Assembly: GCA_019689695.1 (NCBI GenBank)
Contig: JADGHA010000055.1
Coordinates: forward strand, 1 to 14,299
Direction: 5' to 3'
Origin: Micromonosporaceae bacterium
GTDB lineage: Bacteria > Actinomycetota > Actinomycetes > Mycobacteriales > Micromonosporaceae
Length of the DNA: 14,299 bases
Under the pieces are notes generated by a model, which saw only the letters and a program-made list of their open reading frames with translations, had not been told where the DNA came from and searched no databases. The position numbers and the translations under genes were made by a program. Positions 1-7,169 of the stretch are shown one piece after another (the stretch's first letter is position 1; each line of letters opens with the position of its first letter).

Positions 1-26
1 CACGTACCCCCCACCCGCCTGCCAAC

Positions 27-45
27 CGGCGCTCAGCCAGCGCCG
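27..45. repeat. Short GC-rich inverted repeat upstream of acs
   Basis: A 7-base arm (CGGCGCT) and its exact reverse complement (AGCGCCG) flank a 5-base loop. No T-run follows, so it is not a classic terminator. It could still end transcription of a gene lying left of the window, or act as an operator for acs. In DNA this rich in G and C such a hairpin can arise by chance. The rest of bases 1-150 shows no gene and no promoter I trust. Confidence 0.3.
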
Positions 46-150
46 CTGGGCGCGCGGAGGCGCCGAGCGGCCGGACCTTGTCTCGCCCGGTGAACGCGAC
101 GCAACTAGATTGCCAAGGAGACCCCGACCCGCTGACGAGGAGCCGTAGCC

Positions 151-2115
151 ATGAGTGAGACTTTGGCTAACCTTCTGCAGGAGAACCGGCAGTTCCCGCC
201 GCCCGCCGCGCTGGCCCAGCAGGCCAACGTCACCGCCGCCGCATACGACCAGGCCGACGCGGACCGCCTCGGGTTCTGGGCCGAGCAGGCCCGCCGCCTG
301 GACTGGGCACGGGAGTGGGACGAGGTCCTCGACTGGTCGAACCCGCCGTTCGCGAAGTGGTTCGTGGGTGGGCGCCTCAATGCCGCGTACAACTGCCTGG
401 ACCGGCACGTGGCGGCCGGCCGCGGGGACAAGGTGGCCATCTACTGGGAGGGCGAACCCGGCGACACCCGTACGCTCACCTACGCCGACCTGCACAAGGC
501 GGTCTGCCAGGCGGCGAACGCGTTGACCGCGCTGGGCGTGCGGTCCGGCGACCGGGTGGCGATCTACCTGCCGATGATTCCGGAGGCGGCCATCGCGATG
601 CTCGCCTGCGCGCGGATCGGCGCGACCCACTCGGTGGTGTTCGGCGGGTTCTCCGTCGACGCACTGCGCGGGCGCATCCAGGACGCCAGCGCCAAGCTGG
701 TGATCACCGCCGACGGCGGGTACCGGCGCGGCAAGCCGTCCGCGCTCAAGCCCACGGTGGACGAGGCGGTGCGGGACTGCCCGAGTGTGAAGCACGTCCT
801 GGTGGTCCGGCGGACCGGACAGGACGTGGCCTGGGACTCCACAAAGGACCTGTGGTGGCATGAGACGGTCGAGACGGCCAGCGAGCAGCACGAGGCGCCG
901 GCCCTGGACTCCGAGCACCCGCTGTTCATCCTCTACACCAGCGGCACCACCGCCAAGCCCAAGGGCATCCTGCACACCACCGGCGGTTTCCTGGCCCAGG
1001 TCGCGTACACCCACTACGCCGTGTTCGACCTGAAGCCGGAGACCGACGTCTACTGGTGCACCGCCGACATCGGCTGGGTCACCGGACATTCGTACATCGT
1101 GTACGGTCCGATGGCGAACGGCGCCACGCAGGTGATGTACGAGGGCACGCCGGACACGCCGCACCGGGGCCGGGTGTGGGAGATCGTGCAGAAGTACAAG
1201 GTGTCCATCCTGTACACGGCGCCGACCCTGATCCGCACCATGATGAAGTGGGGCGAGGACATCCCGGCGCAGTACGACCTGTCCTCGTTGCGGGTCATCG
1301 GCTCGGTCGGCGAACCGATCAACCCCGAGGCGTGGATGTGGTACCGGGTGAACATCGGCCGGGAGCGCTGCCCGGTCGTGGACACCTGGTGGCAGACCGA
1401 GACCGGCGCGATCATGATCTCGCCGCTGCCCGGGGTCACCGCGACCAAGCCGGGTTCGGCCATGACCCCGCTGCCCGGGGTCGTCGCCGACGTGGTGGAT
1501 GACCAGGGCAAGTCCGTGCCCAACGGCGGCGGGGGCTACCTGGTGTTGCGGGAGCCCTGGCCGGCCATGCTGCGCACGATCTGGGGCGACGACCAGCGGT
1601 TCATCGACACGTACTGGTCGCGGTTCGACGGCCTGTACTTCGCCGGTGACGGCGCCAAGCGCGACGACGACGGCGACATCTGGCTGCTGGGACGGGTGGA
1701 CGACGTGATGCTGGTGTCCGGCCACAACATCTCCACCACCGAGGTGGAGTCCGCGCTGGTCAGCCACCCGAGCGTGGCCGAGGCGGCGGTGGTCGGCGCG
1801 ACCGACCCGACGACCGGCCAGGCGATCGTGGCGTTCACCATCCCACGCGGGAACGTGGCCACCGAGGGCTCGGCCGGCAAGGAGCTGATCGCCGCGCTGC
1901 GCGACCACGTCGCCAAGACGCTCGGCCCGATCGCGAAGCCGCGCCAGATCATGCTGGTGCCGGAGCTGCCGAAGACGCGGTCCGGGAAGATCATGCGGCG
2001 GCTGCTGCGCGACGTGGCGGAGAACCGGTCACTCGGCGACGTCACCACCCTGCAGGACTCGTCGGTGATGGAGCTCATCGCGGCCGGAATGAAGTCCGCC
2101 AAGGACGAGGACTGA
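151..2115 (+). CDS. acs: Acetyl-CoA synthetase (AMP-forming)
   Basis: Activates acetate to acetyl-CoA through an acetyl-AMP intermediate in the cytoplasm. The 654-residue length is standard for bacterial Acs. The ATG follows a good ribosome site, GAGGAG at 137-142, with 8 bases between. The ANL-family motifs occur in order: the P-loop-like YTSGTTAKPKG (262-272), the acetate-pocket residues V310, T311, V386 and W414 in the same numbering as Salmonella Acs, DTWWQTETG (411-419), the hinge region GRVDD (514-518) and the C-terminal PKTRSGKIMRR with catalytic K613. That lysine is the site acetylated by Pat-type acetyltransferases in other bacteria. Trp at 414 keeps the pocket small, which favours acetate (or propionate) over longer acids. 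The residue after G524-H525 is Asn where Salmonella has Arg526, and A268 replaces a P-loop Gly; I believe both are common in actinobacterial Acs. Identity is very secure. Confidence 0.96.
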   Translation: MSETLANLLQENRQFPPPAALAQQANVTAAAYDQADADRLGFWAEQARRLDWAREWDEVLDWSNPPFAKWFVGGRLNAAYNCLDRHVAAGRGDKVAIYWEGEPGDTRTLTYADLHKAVCQAANALTALGVRSGDRVAIYLPMIPEAAIAMLACARIGATHSVVFGGFSVDALRGRIQDASAKLVITADGGYRRGKPSALKPTVDEAVRDCPSVKHVLVVRRTGQDVAWDSTKDLWWHETVETASEQHEAPALDSEHPLFILYTSGTTAKPKGILHTTGGFLAQVAYTHYAVFDLKPETDVYWCTADIGWVTGHSYIVYGPMANGATQVMYEGTPDTPHRGRVWEIVQKYKVSILYTAPTLIRTMMKWGEDIPAQYDLSSLRVIGSVGEPINPEAWMWYRVNIGRERCPVVDTWWQTETGAIMISPLPGVTATKPGSAMTPLPGVVADVVDDQGKSVPNGGGGYLVLREPWPAMLRTIWGDDQRFIDTYWSRFDGLYFAGDGAKRDDDGDIWLLGRVDDVMLVSGHNISTTEVESALVSHPSVAEAAVVGATDPTTGQAIVAFTIPRGNVATEGSAGKELIAALRDHVAKTLGPIAKPRQIMLVPELPKTRSGKIMRRLLRDVAENRSLGDVTTLQDSSVMELIAAGMKSAKDED

Positions 2116-2122
2116 GGGCCGG

Positions 2123-3079
2123 CTAGAGCTGCTCGACGATTGACAGGACGTCGGCGGCACAGCCCCACGACAGCGTGACTCCGGCACCGCCGTGGCCGTA
2201 GTTGTGCACCACGTGGCAGCCGTCCAGCCGCTGATGTTCCAGGCGGACCCGCGAGCGCACCGGGCGTATCCCGACCCGGTGCGCTCGTATCCGTGCGCCG
2301 GCGATCGACGGCGCCAGCTCGGTACAGCGGCGCAGGATCGCGGCGGCGGTCTCCGGGGCCGGTTCCAGGTCGGACCGCCCGCGTTCCGCGCTGCTGCCGA
2401 GGATCAGCCGGTCGCCGTGCGGAAGGATGTACGTCATCTCCGGTGATTCGCCGGTGTCCTCAGCGAAGAAGGTCTCCAGTCCGGGGTTGTCCACGACCAC
2501 GAGCTGCCCACGCGTCGGCGTCACCTCCGGGTCGGGCACGAGCTGGCGGGCACCGACACCGGTACAGTTCACCGCGATCGCGGCCTGCGTGCGCAGCTCG
2601 TCGAGCGAGGTGATGACCCCGGACTCCAGCTTGCCGCCCGCGTCGACCAGCCGCTGCAGCAGGTAGCCAAGGTAGACCGGCATGTCGATGACGGGTGCGG
2701 TGTACCGCCAGCCGGTCGCGAAGCCCTCGGGAAGTTCCGCCGGCGGGCAGACGCGGAAGTGGTCCAGCATCGCCATCCACCCCGGAGCGGGCATCGGCGT
2801 CCGCGCCACCTCGAGCCCGTCGAGCATGCGGACCCCGGCTTCCACGTGGCCGGTCAGGCCCCGGAACACTTCGAGTGACTGGTTGCTCCACCGCGGCACG
2901 GACTCGTGGTCGGCCAGGTGCGGGCCCCAGATCGCGCCGGCCGCGGCCGACGTGGTGTGCTGCGGGGCCTGCAGCGCCCGCACCCGCACACCCAGCCCCT
3001 GCTCGGCCAGGACGACGGCGGTGGTGAGCCCGACGACGCCGGCTCCGATGACAAGAACATCCGTACGCGCGGCAACCAT
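2123..3079 (-). CDS. FAD-dependent D-amino-acid oxidase family protein
   Basis: Predicted to oxidise a D-amino acid to the imino acid with transfer of electrons to O2 via FAD; cytoplasmic, as no signal peptide is visible. The 318-residue protein has the Rossmann FAD motif IGAGVVG at 11-17, the VNCTGVGA segment at 170-177 that contacts FAD in this fold, Tyr217 in TYILP and Arg272 in GIRPVR. The last two sit where DAAO holds the substrate carboxylate. The C-terminal HNYGHGGAGVTLSWGCA (292-308) closely matches the DAO family signature. The conserved Tyr and Arg favour a true D-amino-acid oxidase over glycine or sarcosine oxidases, but the preferred substrate cannot be read from sequence. The gene is convergent with acs, only 7 bases between stops. 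No Shine-Dalgarno precedes the ATG; a well-placed -10 element suggests leaderless translation. Confidence 0.88.
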   Translation of the reverse strand: MVAARTDVLVIGAGVVGLTTAVVLAEQGLGVRVRALQAPQHTTSAAAGAIWGPHLADHESVPRWSNQSLEVFRGLTGHVEAGVRMLDGLEVARTPMPAPGWMAMLDHFRVCPPAELPEGFATGWRYTAPVIDMPVYLGYLLQRLVDAGGKLESGVITSLDELRTQAAIAVNCTGVGARQLVPDPEVTPTRGQLVVVDNPGLETFFAEDTGESPEMTYILPHGDRLILGSSAERGRSDLEPAPETAAAILRRCTELAPSIAGARIRAHRVGIRPVRSRVRLEHQRLDGCHVVHNYGHGGAGVTLSWGCAADVLSIVEQL

Positions 3080-3085
3080 CCAAAA

Positions 3086-3091
3086 ACATTA
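3086..3091 (-). promoter_or_regulatory. Probable -10 element giving a leaderless oxidase mRNA
   Basis: On the minus strand TAATGT is followed by six bases (TTTTGG) and then the ATG at 3079. This places the expected transcription start on the A of the start codon, and no ribosome site is present. Both facts fit a leaderless transcript, which is frequent in actinobacteria. I see no good -35 hexamer at 16-18 bases. The short AT-rich patch here is unusual for this DNA. Confidence 0.5.
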
Positions 3092-3250
3092 ACGGGATTG
3101 GTTGGCTTACGCACCGTCGAAGTAGATCACACGCACGGTTGCGCCAGTGCCTCGACGTGCGGTGAAATCGATGGGTCGCCGTCGTGGCGTTGCGCGGCGT
3201 TCGCGGCACCGATGCCGCTGTTGTGACCGACCGACCTTTCCAGGGTGGCC
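3092..3250. promoter_or_regulatory. Divergent intergenic region: oxidase / SCO2521-like operon
   Basis: About 160 bases lie between two genes transcribed away from each other, so the promoter for the rightward SCO2521-like operon must be here or be read from further left. I find no convincing -35/-10 pair for the rightward gene. The AGGG at 3242-3245 is the only plausible ribosome site and supports the ATG at 3251. The sequence shows no RNA gene and no clear operator. Confidence 0.4.
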
Positions 3251-4189
3251 ATGCTGACGTTGGGTGAGGTGCACACCGGCCTGCTGCAGAACTCGACGTC
3301 GGTGCCCCAGGCGACGAGCCTGCGGTTGCTCGCGCTCGTCCTGGGCGAACGGGTCCGCCACTCGAGTCGGCCGATCGCCTACGCGGTGTCACCGGAACGA
3401 CTGACCGGTGTGGACTGCCGGTTGCCCACGGTCTCCAAGGCCAGGGTCCGGGGCGTGGGGACGGTCGTGTCCCGGGCGGCCATCACCGGTGGCCACGTCC
3501 TGCAGGGATCCACCTTCACCCGGGTGGTCAAGGGCGAGGCGGACCGGCGGCTGCCCTGGTCGCACTACATGTCGCGGCCGGGAGTGGTGGAGACGATCGG
3601 CAAGGCGGACCAGCAGGACCTGGCGGACGGTTTCGTCGAAACCAAGCCGGCACTGCCCAATCTGGACCTGGGGGCGATCAGCGACCGGGTGATGGACGAG
3701 GTGCAGGTCGCCGAGGGCCTCGACCGCAGGCCGCCATTCCGGATGGCGCGCACCCGGCTACGCTGGGTGGTCGCGCACACCTCACCTGGGCGGCACTCCC
3801 GGATCCGGTTCTCCATCGACAACGACACGCTGCGGACGATCGCGGTGGAGATCGATGTGGACGACCCCCGCGCTGTCGCCGCCTTCTGCGAAGACCTGGC
3901 CCTGCACGACTGGCTGCTCACCACCTTGCTGGACATCGTGGAGCGCAGCCGCATCGGGGATGGGTCCCGGGACCGGGTGATCGATCGCCTGCGCCCCGCG
4001 ATCGACTACCTGCTGCACCTGTGGATGCCGGCCGCCCGGGTGGATGAGGCGCTGCTGCCGCTGTGGGAGAGCCTGGAACGGCGGCCAGGCTTCACCAAGC
4101 AGTGGCAGGCGCTGGTCAACCGGATCCGTGACCAGGTGGCGGTGAGCGCCGTGACCCGGCTGAGCGGCATTGGGGGCCAGGTCGTATGA
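3251..4189 (+). CDS. SCO2521 family protein (unknown function)
   Basis: A 312-residue protein resembling, from memory, the actinobacterial SCO2521 family, for which no activity is established. It starts MLTLGEVHTGLLQNS. A beta-rich N-terminal half (about 1-125) includes SRAAITGGHVLQGS (74-87). A helical C-terminal half (about 205-300) carries charged and leucine-rich stretches such as HDWLLTTLLDIVERS (219-233). No signal peptide, membrane helix or catalytic motif is seen. I chose ATG 3251 over an in-frame GTG at 3245 because AGGG at 3242-3245 is spaced for the ATG. Its stop overlaps the next gene's start by 4 bases (ATGA), so the two are probably translated together. The assignment rests partly on context: the P-loop and methyltransferase genes nearby anchor the rest of the SCO2521-2525 set. 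Confidence 0.75.
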   Translation: MLTLGEVHTGLLQNSTSVPQATSLRLLALVLGERVRHSSRPIAYAVSPERLTGVDCRLPTVSKARVRGVGTVVSRAAITGGHVLQGSTFTRVVKGEADRRLPWSHYMSRPGVVETIGKADQQDLADGFVETKPALPNLDLGAISDRVMDEVQVAEGLDRRPPFRMARTRLRWVVAHTSPGRHSRIRFSIDNDTLRTIAVEIDVDDPRAVAAFCEDLALHDWLLTTLLDIVERSRIGDGSRDRVIDRLRPAIDYLLHLWMPAARVDEALLPLWESLERRPGFTKQWQALVNRIRDQVAVSAVTRLSGIGGQVV

Positions 4190-5238
4190 ACGAGCATCCG
4201 TCCGCGGCCCGCAGCATCCTGCGCAAGGTGCTCATCACCACGTTCACCGGTGGCCTCGCCTACCTCATCACGAACACCGCGCAAGAGTCGCAGATCTGGA
4301 GCATCACCCTCTCCGCGTTCATCGGGTCGGTGGTGCTGGTCATCCAGTTCCTCATCGACTTCGAGAGCCGGCTGGGCGCCGTCGAGCAGGCGCACGACCG
4401 GCACGCGCAGTCCATGGAGCGGCTGGTCAACGAGGGGTTCACGAAGATCAGCGAGGCGACCGAACTGTTCGGCCTGATCGAGGCGTCCCCGTTGGGCACC
4501 GATCTGATGCTCCAGCTGGTCCGGAACTCCGTCCGGATCAAGCCCGGCTCCCCGTCGCTGGTCTTCGACTTCGCCAAGGCCGAGATAACCCGGATGGCCG
4601 AGTTCCTGAAGGAACTCAGCGACGGCGCGGAGGTGACCTACGACGGCGAGGACCGCGACTGGTTGCTGGCGCTGGCCCGCAACGCGCGCACCAGCATCGA
4701 CGCGACCAGCTTCAGCACCTCCGGCGGCAAGGGGGGCGGACGGGACGCAAAGGCGGGTGGGTCAGCGATGGTCGACGAGGGACTGTGGAACACCGACCTC
4801 GGCCAGCGCTACCTGGAGGCGCAGCGGGACGCGGTGGAGCGCAAGGTGACCATCCGCCGGCTGTTCATCCTGGACAGTCCCGACCTGAGCACCGACCCGG
4901 AGGTGGTCAAGGCCTGCCGTGCCCAGCGGGAGATCGGCGTCCAGGTGCGCATCCTGTACCCGTCCGCGGTCCCTGCCCAGCGCCGCAGCCAGCTGCTGGA
5001 CTTCATCATCTTCGACAACGTGATCTGCTACGAGCTGACCTCGGCGCCGCGGATCGGACGGGGCACGAGCACCGTCATCGCGAACACCCGGCTCGTGCTC
5101 ACCCCGCACCGGGTGGCCGAGCGCGCCCAGGGCTTCAAGGACCTGTGGGCCGCCGCGCACGAGTTCGACGAGAGCAAGGCGGGGCTGGCCGAGTCCCCAC
5201 CCGACGGCGGCCGGGTGGCCGAGGACGTGGCGCCCTGA
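4186..5238 (+). CDS. Membrane-anchored protein with HKD-less PLD-like domain
   Basis: Function unknown. The 350-residue protein begins with a short basic N-terminus, then two hydrophobic helices (about 12-29 and 38-58) separated by a polar turn, a likely coiled coil rich in Glu/Gln/Arg (about 60-95), and a soluble domain (about 120-325). In the soluble part, IRRLFILD (223-230), a segment around AQREIGVQVRILYPS (246-260), DFIIFDNVICYE (272-283) and the closing FKDLWAAA (317-324) look like the degenerate phospholipase-D-like domain used as a sensor in some bacterial proteins. No HxK(x)4D motif is present, so catalysis is unlikely. A Gly/Lys-rich loop (180-192) looks like a flexible insertion. 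A two-helix hairpin would put both ends on the same side, presumably the cytoplasm. It is coupled to the SCO2521-like gene by an ATGA overlap and ends 6 bases from the convergent operon. The PLD-like call is tentative. Confidence 0.72.
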   Translation: MNEHPSAARSILRKVLITTFTGGLAYLITNTAQESQIWSITLSAFIGSVVLVIQFLIDFESRLGAVEQAHDRHAQSMERLVNEGFTKISEATELFGLIEASPLGTDLMLQLVRNSVRIKPGSPSLVFDFAKAEITRMAEFLKELSDGAEVTYDGEDRDWLLALARNARTSIDATSFSTSGGKGGGRDAKAGGSAMVDEGLWNTDLGQRYLEAQRDAVERKVTIRRLFILDSPDLSTDPEVVKACRAQREIGVQVRILYPSAVPAQRRSQLLDFIIFDNVICYELTSAPRIGRGTSTVIANTRLVLTPHRVAERAQGFKDLWAAAHEFDESKAGLAESPPDGGRVAEDVAP

Positions 5239-5247
5239 GCCGGCTCA
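5236..5247. repeat. Perfect 12-base palindrome joining two stop codons
   Basis: TGAGCCGGCTCA is its own reverse complement. Its first three bases are the stop codon of the rightward membrane-protein gene, and its last three are the stop of the leftward SCO2522-like gene on the other strand. As RNA it could form only a very short stem with no loop, so a terminator role is doubtful. No other sequence separates the two operons, so transcripts must overlap unless they end inside coding DNA. Confidence 0.6.
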
Positions 5248-6252
5248 CCCGCCCACGAAGACATACTCGATCCGGCCGACCACCTCGGCCGGCAGCGACA
5301 GGCCCTCGGACTCGCTGCGCCGGGCGATCTGTTCGGCGACCGCCCGTTCCACCGCGACCTGGCTGAGGATGGTGCGGACCGCGTGCTCGATGCCGAGGAA
5401 CCGGGGAGACAGCACCGACAACGTGCGGTAGGCGCTGAACGGGGCCGCGTTGGGGTTGAGCTTGACCACCGGCGGCAGCCGGTCCCACTCCTCGGGGAAG
5501 CCGTCCTCACAGGTCCGCGGCACGGCGACGGCCTCGCCCAGGTTGCGCAGCATGCCGAGGCGCAGCAGCTGCCACACCGCCGCGAGGAACGGGCACGACC
5601 AGGTGCGCCGCCCGTGCGCCTCGTCCCACAGCTGGACATCCAGGAAGATGGAGTGCCGGTTGGCGGCGTTCTCCACCGGAGGCTCCCAGGTCTGCACGGC
5701 GCCCATCGCCTCGCCCGCGCCCGGCAGGGCGGTCGCCGGGGACCGCTGGCCGTTGCACAGCCACCCCGTCTCGGTGGTGGGCGGCCGCGAGCCGTTCGTA
5801 TCCGGCGGCGGGTCGGCGACCAGCTTGCCCTCCACGAGGCTGGCCAGCGGCACGCCGTCGGCTACCGCGCAGGCCGACTCGCGGGCCAGGTAGTCGATCT
5901 CCAGGCCGCTGTACCGGGCCGCCCGGATCAGCTCGGGCACCACCTTCGCCGGCGTGCTGAACCGGGTGAAGTAGTCGTCGATGAGGAAGCAGGTACTGAT
6001 CCGGGCCTTGCTCCGCCCGCCCCCCGGACCTGCGGTCCCGCCTTCCTTGCGCCCGTTGATCGCCTGCGTGCACGCCTGGACCGCGGCCTGCGCCCACACC
6101 GCGACGCGCTCGAAGTGGTGCACGAGGTGGTCCGGGCCGGCGGCGAAGTCCTCCATGTACAGGTGGCCCAGCTCCACCGAGAGGTGCGCCAGCGGGAGCC
6201 CTTCCACGCGCGCCTCGGCGGCCGCCTCCCGGAACGTCGCGTCGGTGGGCAT
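5245..6252 (-). CDS. SCO2522 family protein (unknown function)
   Basis: A 335-residue soluble protein; from memory and position it matches the SCO2522 family, whose role is not known. Visible conserved-looking blocks are a helical N-terminus (5-65), CFLIDDYFTRF (88-98) with paired Asp, GLEIDYLARESACA (116-129), a Pro/Thr-rich turn then GWLCNGQRSP (163-172), SIFLDVQLWDEAHGRRTWSCPF (201-222) and the C-terminal ILSQVAVERAVAEQIARR (295-312). Clustered Asp/Glu (D91, D92, E118, D120, D205) could bind metal, but that is only a suggestion. I chose ATG 6252: GGAAGGG lies 5 bases upstream, and the stop of the P-loop gene overlaps it as TGATG. The frame stays open upstream, but that is shadow reading inside the P-loop gene. 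It is the last gene of the leftward operon. Confidence 0.78.
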   Translation of the reverse strand: MPTDATFREAAAEARVEGLPLAHLSVELGHLYMEDFAAGPDHLVHHFERVAVWAQAAVQACTQAINGRKEGGTAGPGGGRSKARISTCFLIDDYFTRFSTPAKVVPELIRAARYSGLEIDYLARESACAVADGVPLASLVEGKLVADPPPDTNGSRPPTTETGWLCNGQRSPATALPGAGEAMGAVQTWEPPVENAANRHSIFLDVQLWDEAHGRRTWSCPFLAAVWQLLRLGMLRNLGEAVAVPRTCEDGFPEEWDRLPPVVKLNPNAAPFSAYRTLSVLSPRFLGIEHAVRTILSQVAVERAVAEQIARRSESEGLSLPAEVVGRIEYVFVGG

Positions 6253-7169
6253 CACAGCCCTTCCCATGCCTGCTCGTCGGTCAACCGCTTGGCCAGCTCG
6301 TCGAACGCCTGCACGGTCTCCTGGTTGGCCACCTGCCGGGCCCACACGTCGTTGTCCGAGATGAGCTGCTCCCGCCACTGCAGCACCGGGTCGAGCGGCA
6401 CGCTGCCCAGGGTCACCGTCCGCCCGACGTTGTACCGGCTGGCCAGCTCCTGCAGCTCGGTGTTGCAGTCGCGCAGCCAGGCCACCTGGGTGGAGCGCAA
6501 CCCGGCCAGCTCCGGCGAGTTGGGGTCGACCACGGCCGTGCGCACGAACCGGATCGAGTTGCGCAGCGCCTCGCGGTCGTGGCCGCGCGCCGCGCCGATG
6601 TCGATGATCCCGCGCTCGCCGTACACCAGGCCGGACGCGGCGATGATGTGCTGGCGCGTCCAGCGGTGGAAGACCAGCCAGCGGGAGCGCACCATGCGCA
6701 TCTCCGGGTCCGCGGTGGCGGCGAGCGCGATCTCGGTCGCGTACGACCGGCCCGCGCTCAGGTCGACCATGCAGAGCTCGAACTCCTCCTCCAGCCGCAG
6801 GAAGAGCTTCACGCACCGCTTGACCGTCTCCGGCGTGGAGGAGAACTCGCCCCCGCCCTGGTCGCCGGGGAGCAGCACCAGGCGTCCGGCACCCGGCGGC
6901 TTGTTGCGCAGGCTGTTGCGGTCCGACTCGGACCAGACGTCCAACCGCTGTGGCTCGGGGATCCGCCCCTGCAGGTAGGAGTGCAGACCGCCCTTGGTGG
7001 TGCCGCGCAGCGCCGAGTTGACGCTGAAGATCGCGCCGACGGTCGGCGAGCCGAAGTCGAAGTCGAGGTAGCAGACGTCGCGGCCCTGCAGCGCGCGGCG
7101 GTAGGTGATATTGCTGGTCGTCACCGACCGGCCGGTGCCGCCCTTGTCGGAGGTGGCGAAGATCAGCAT
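6252..7169 (-). CDS. SCO2523 family variant P-loop (MinD/ParA-like) protein
   Basis: A 305-residue protein of the MinD/ParA/SIMIBI fold, members of which act as nucleotide-driven dimer switches at membranes or on DNA. The N-terminus reads MLIFATSDKGGTGRS: the deviant Walker A signature KGGxGK[ST] at 9-15 keeps the family's signature lysine (K9) but has Arg14 for the P-loop lysine. A switch I-like DFDFGSPTVG follows at 36-45 and a Walker B-like segment ending VDLSAG at 135-140. The mid-region IIAASGLVYGERGIIDIG (175-192) and the helical C-terminus are family-specific. The substitution suggests weak or no ATP hydrolysis, though binding may persist. ATG 7169 is preceded by GGGAGG (7179-7184) with 9 bases between, and shares a TGATG with the upstream gene's stop. 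The partner surface in ParA-like systems is often membrane or nucleoid; the membrane protein of the opposing operon is a candidate. Confidence 0.87.
   Translation of the reverse strand: MLIFATSDKGGTGRSVTTSNITYRRALQGRDVCYLDFDFGSPTVGAIFSVNSALRGTTKGGLHSYLQGRIPEPQRLDVWSESDRNSLRNKPPGAGRLVLLPGDQGGGEFSSTPETVKRCVKLFLRLEEEFELCMVDLSAGRSYATEIALAATADPEMRMVRSRWLVFHRWTRQHIIAASGLVYGERGIIDIGAARGHDREALRNSIRFVRTAVVDPNSPELAGLRSTQVAWLRDCNTELQELASRYNVGRTVTLGSVPLDPVLQWREQLISDNDVWARQVANQETVQAFDELAKRLTDEQAWEGL

Noticed and set aside
78..111. Possible acs promoter with TTGTCT and TAGATT
   Set aside because: The gap between hexamers is 22 bases, too long for a normal sigma-70-type promoter.
2460..3392. Minus-strand open frame overlapping the oxidase and the start of the SCO2521-like gene
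   Set aside because: Arg/Gly/Pro-rich shadow with no motif, while the oxidase frame carries the complete flavoenzyme signature.
6253..6816. Upstream extension of the SCO2522-like reading frame
   Set aside because: It runs inside the P-loop gene and encodes Arg/Ala/Gly-rich nonsense; ATG 6252 has a ribosome site and a TGATG junction.
5383..6978. Long plus-strand open frame antisense to the SCO2522- and SCO2523-like genes
   Set aside because: Composition is typical of GC-rich shadow reading (Arg/Gly/Pro), with no recognisable domain, and it spans two genes with clear motifs.
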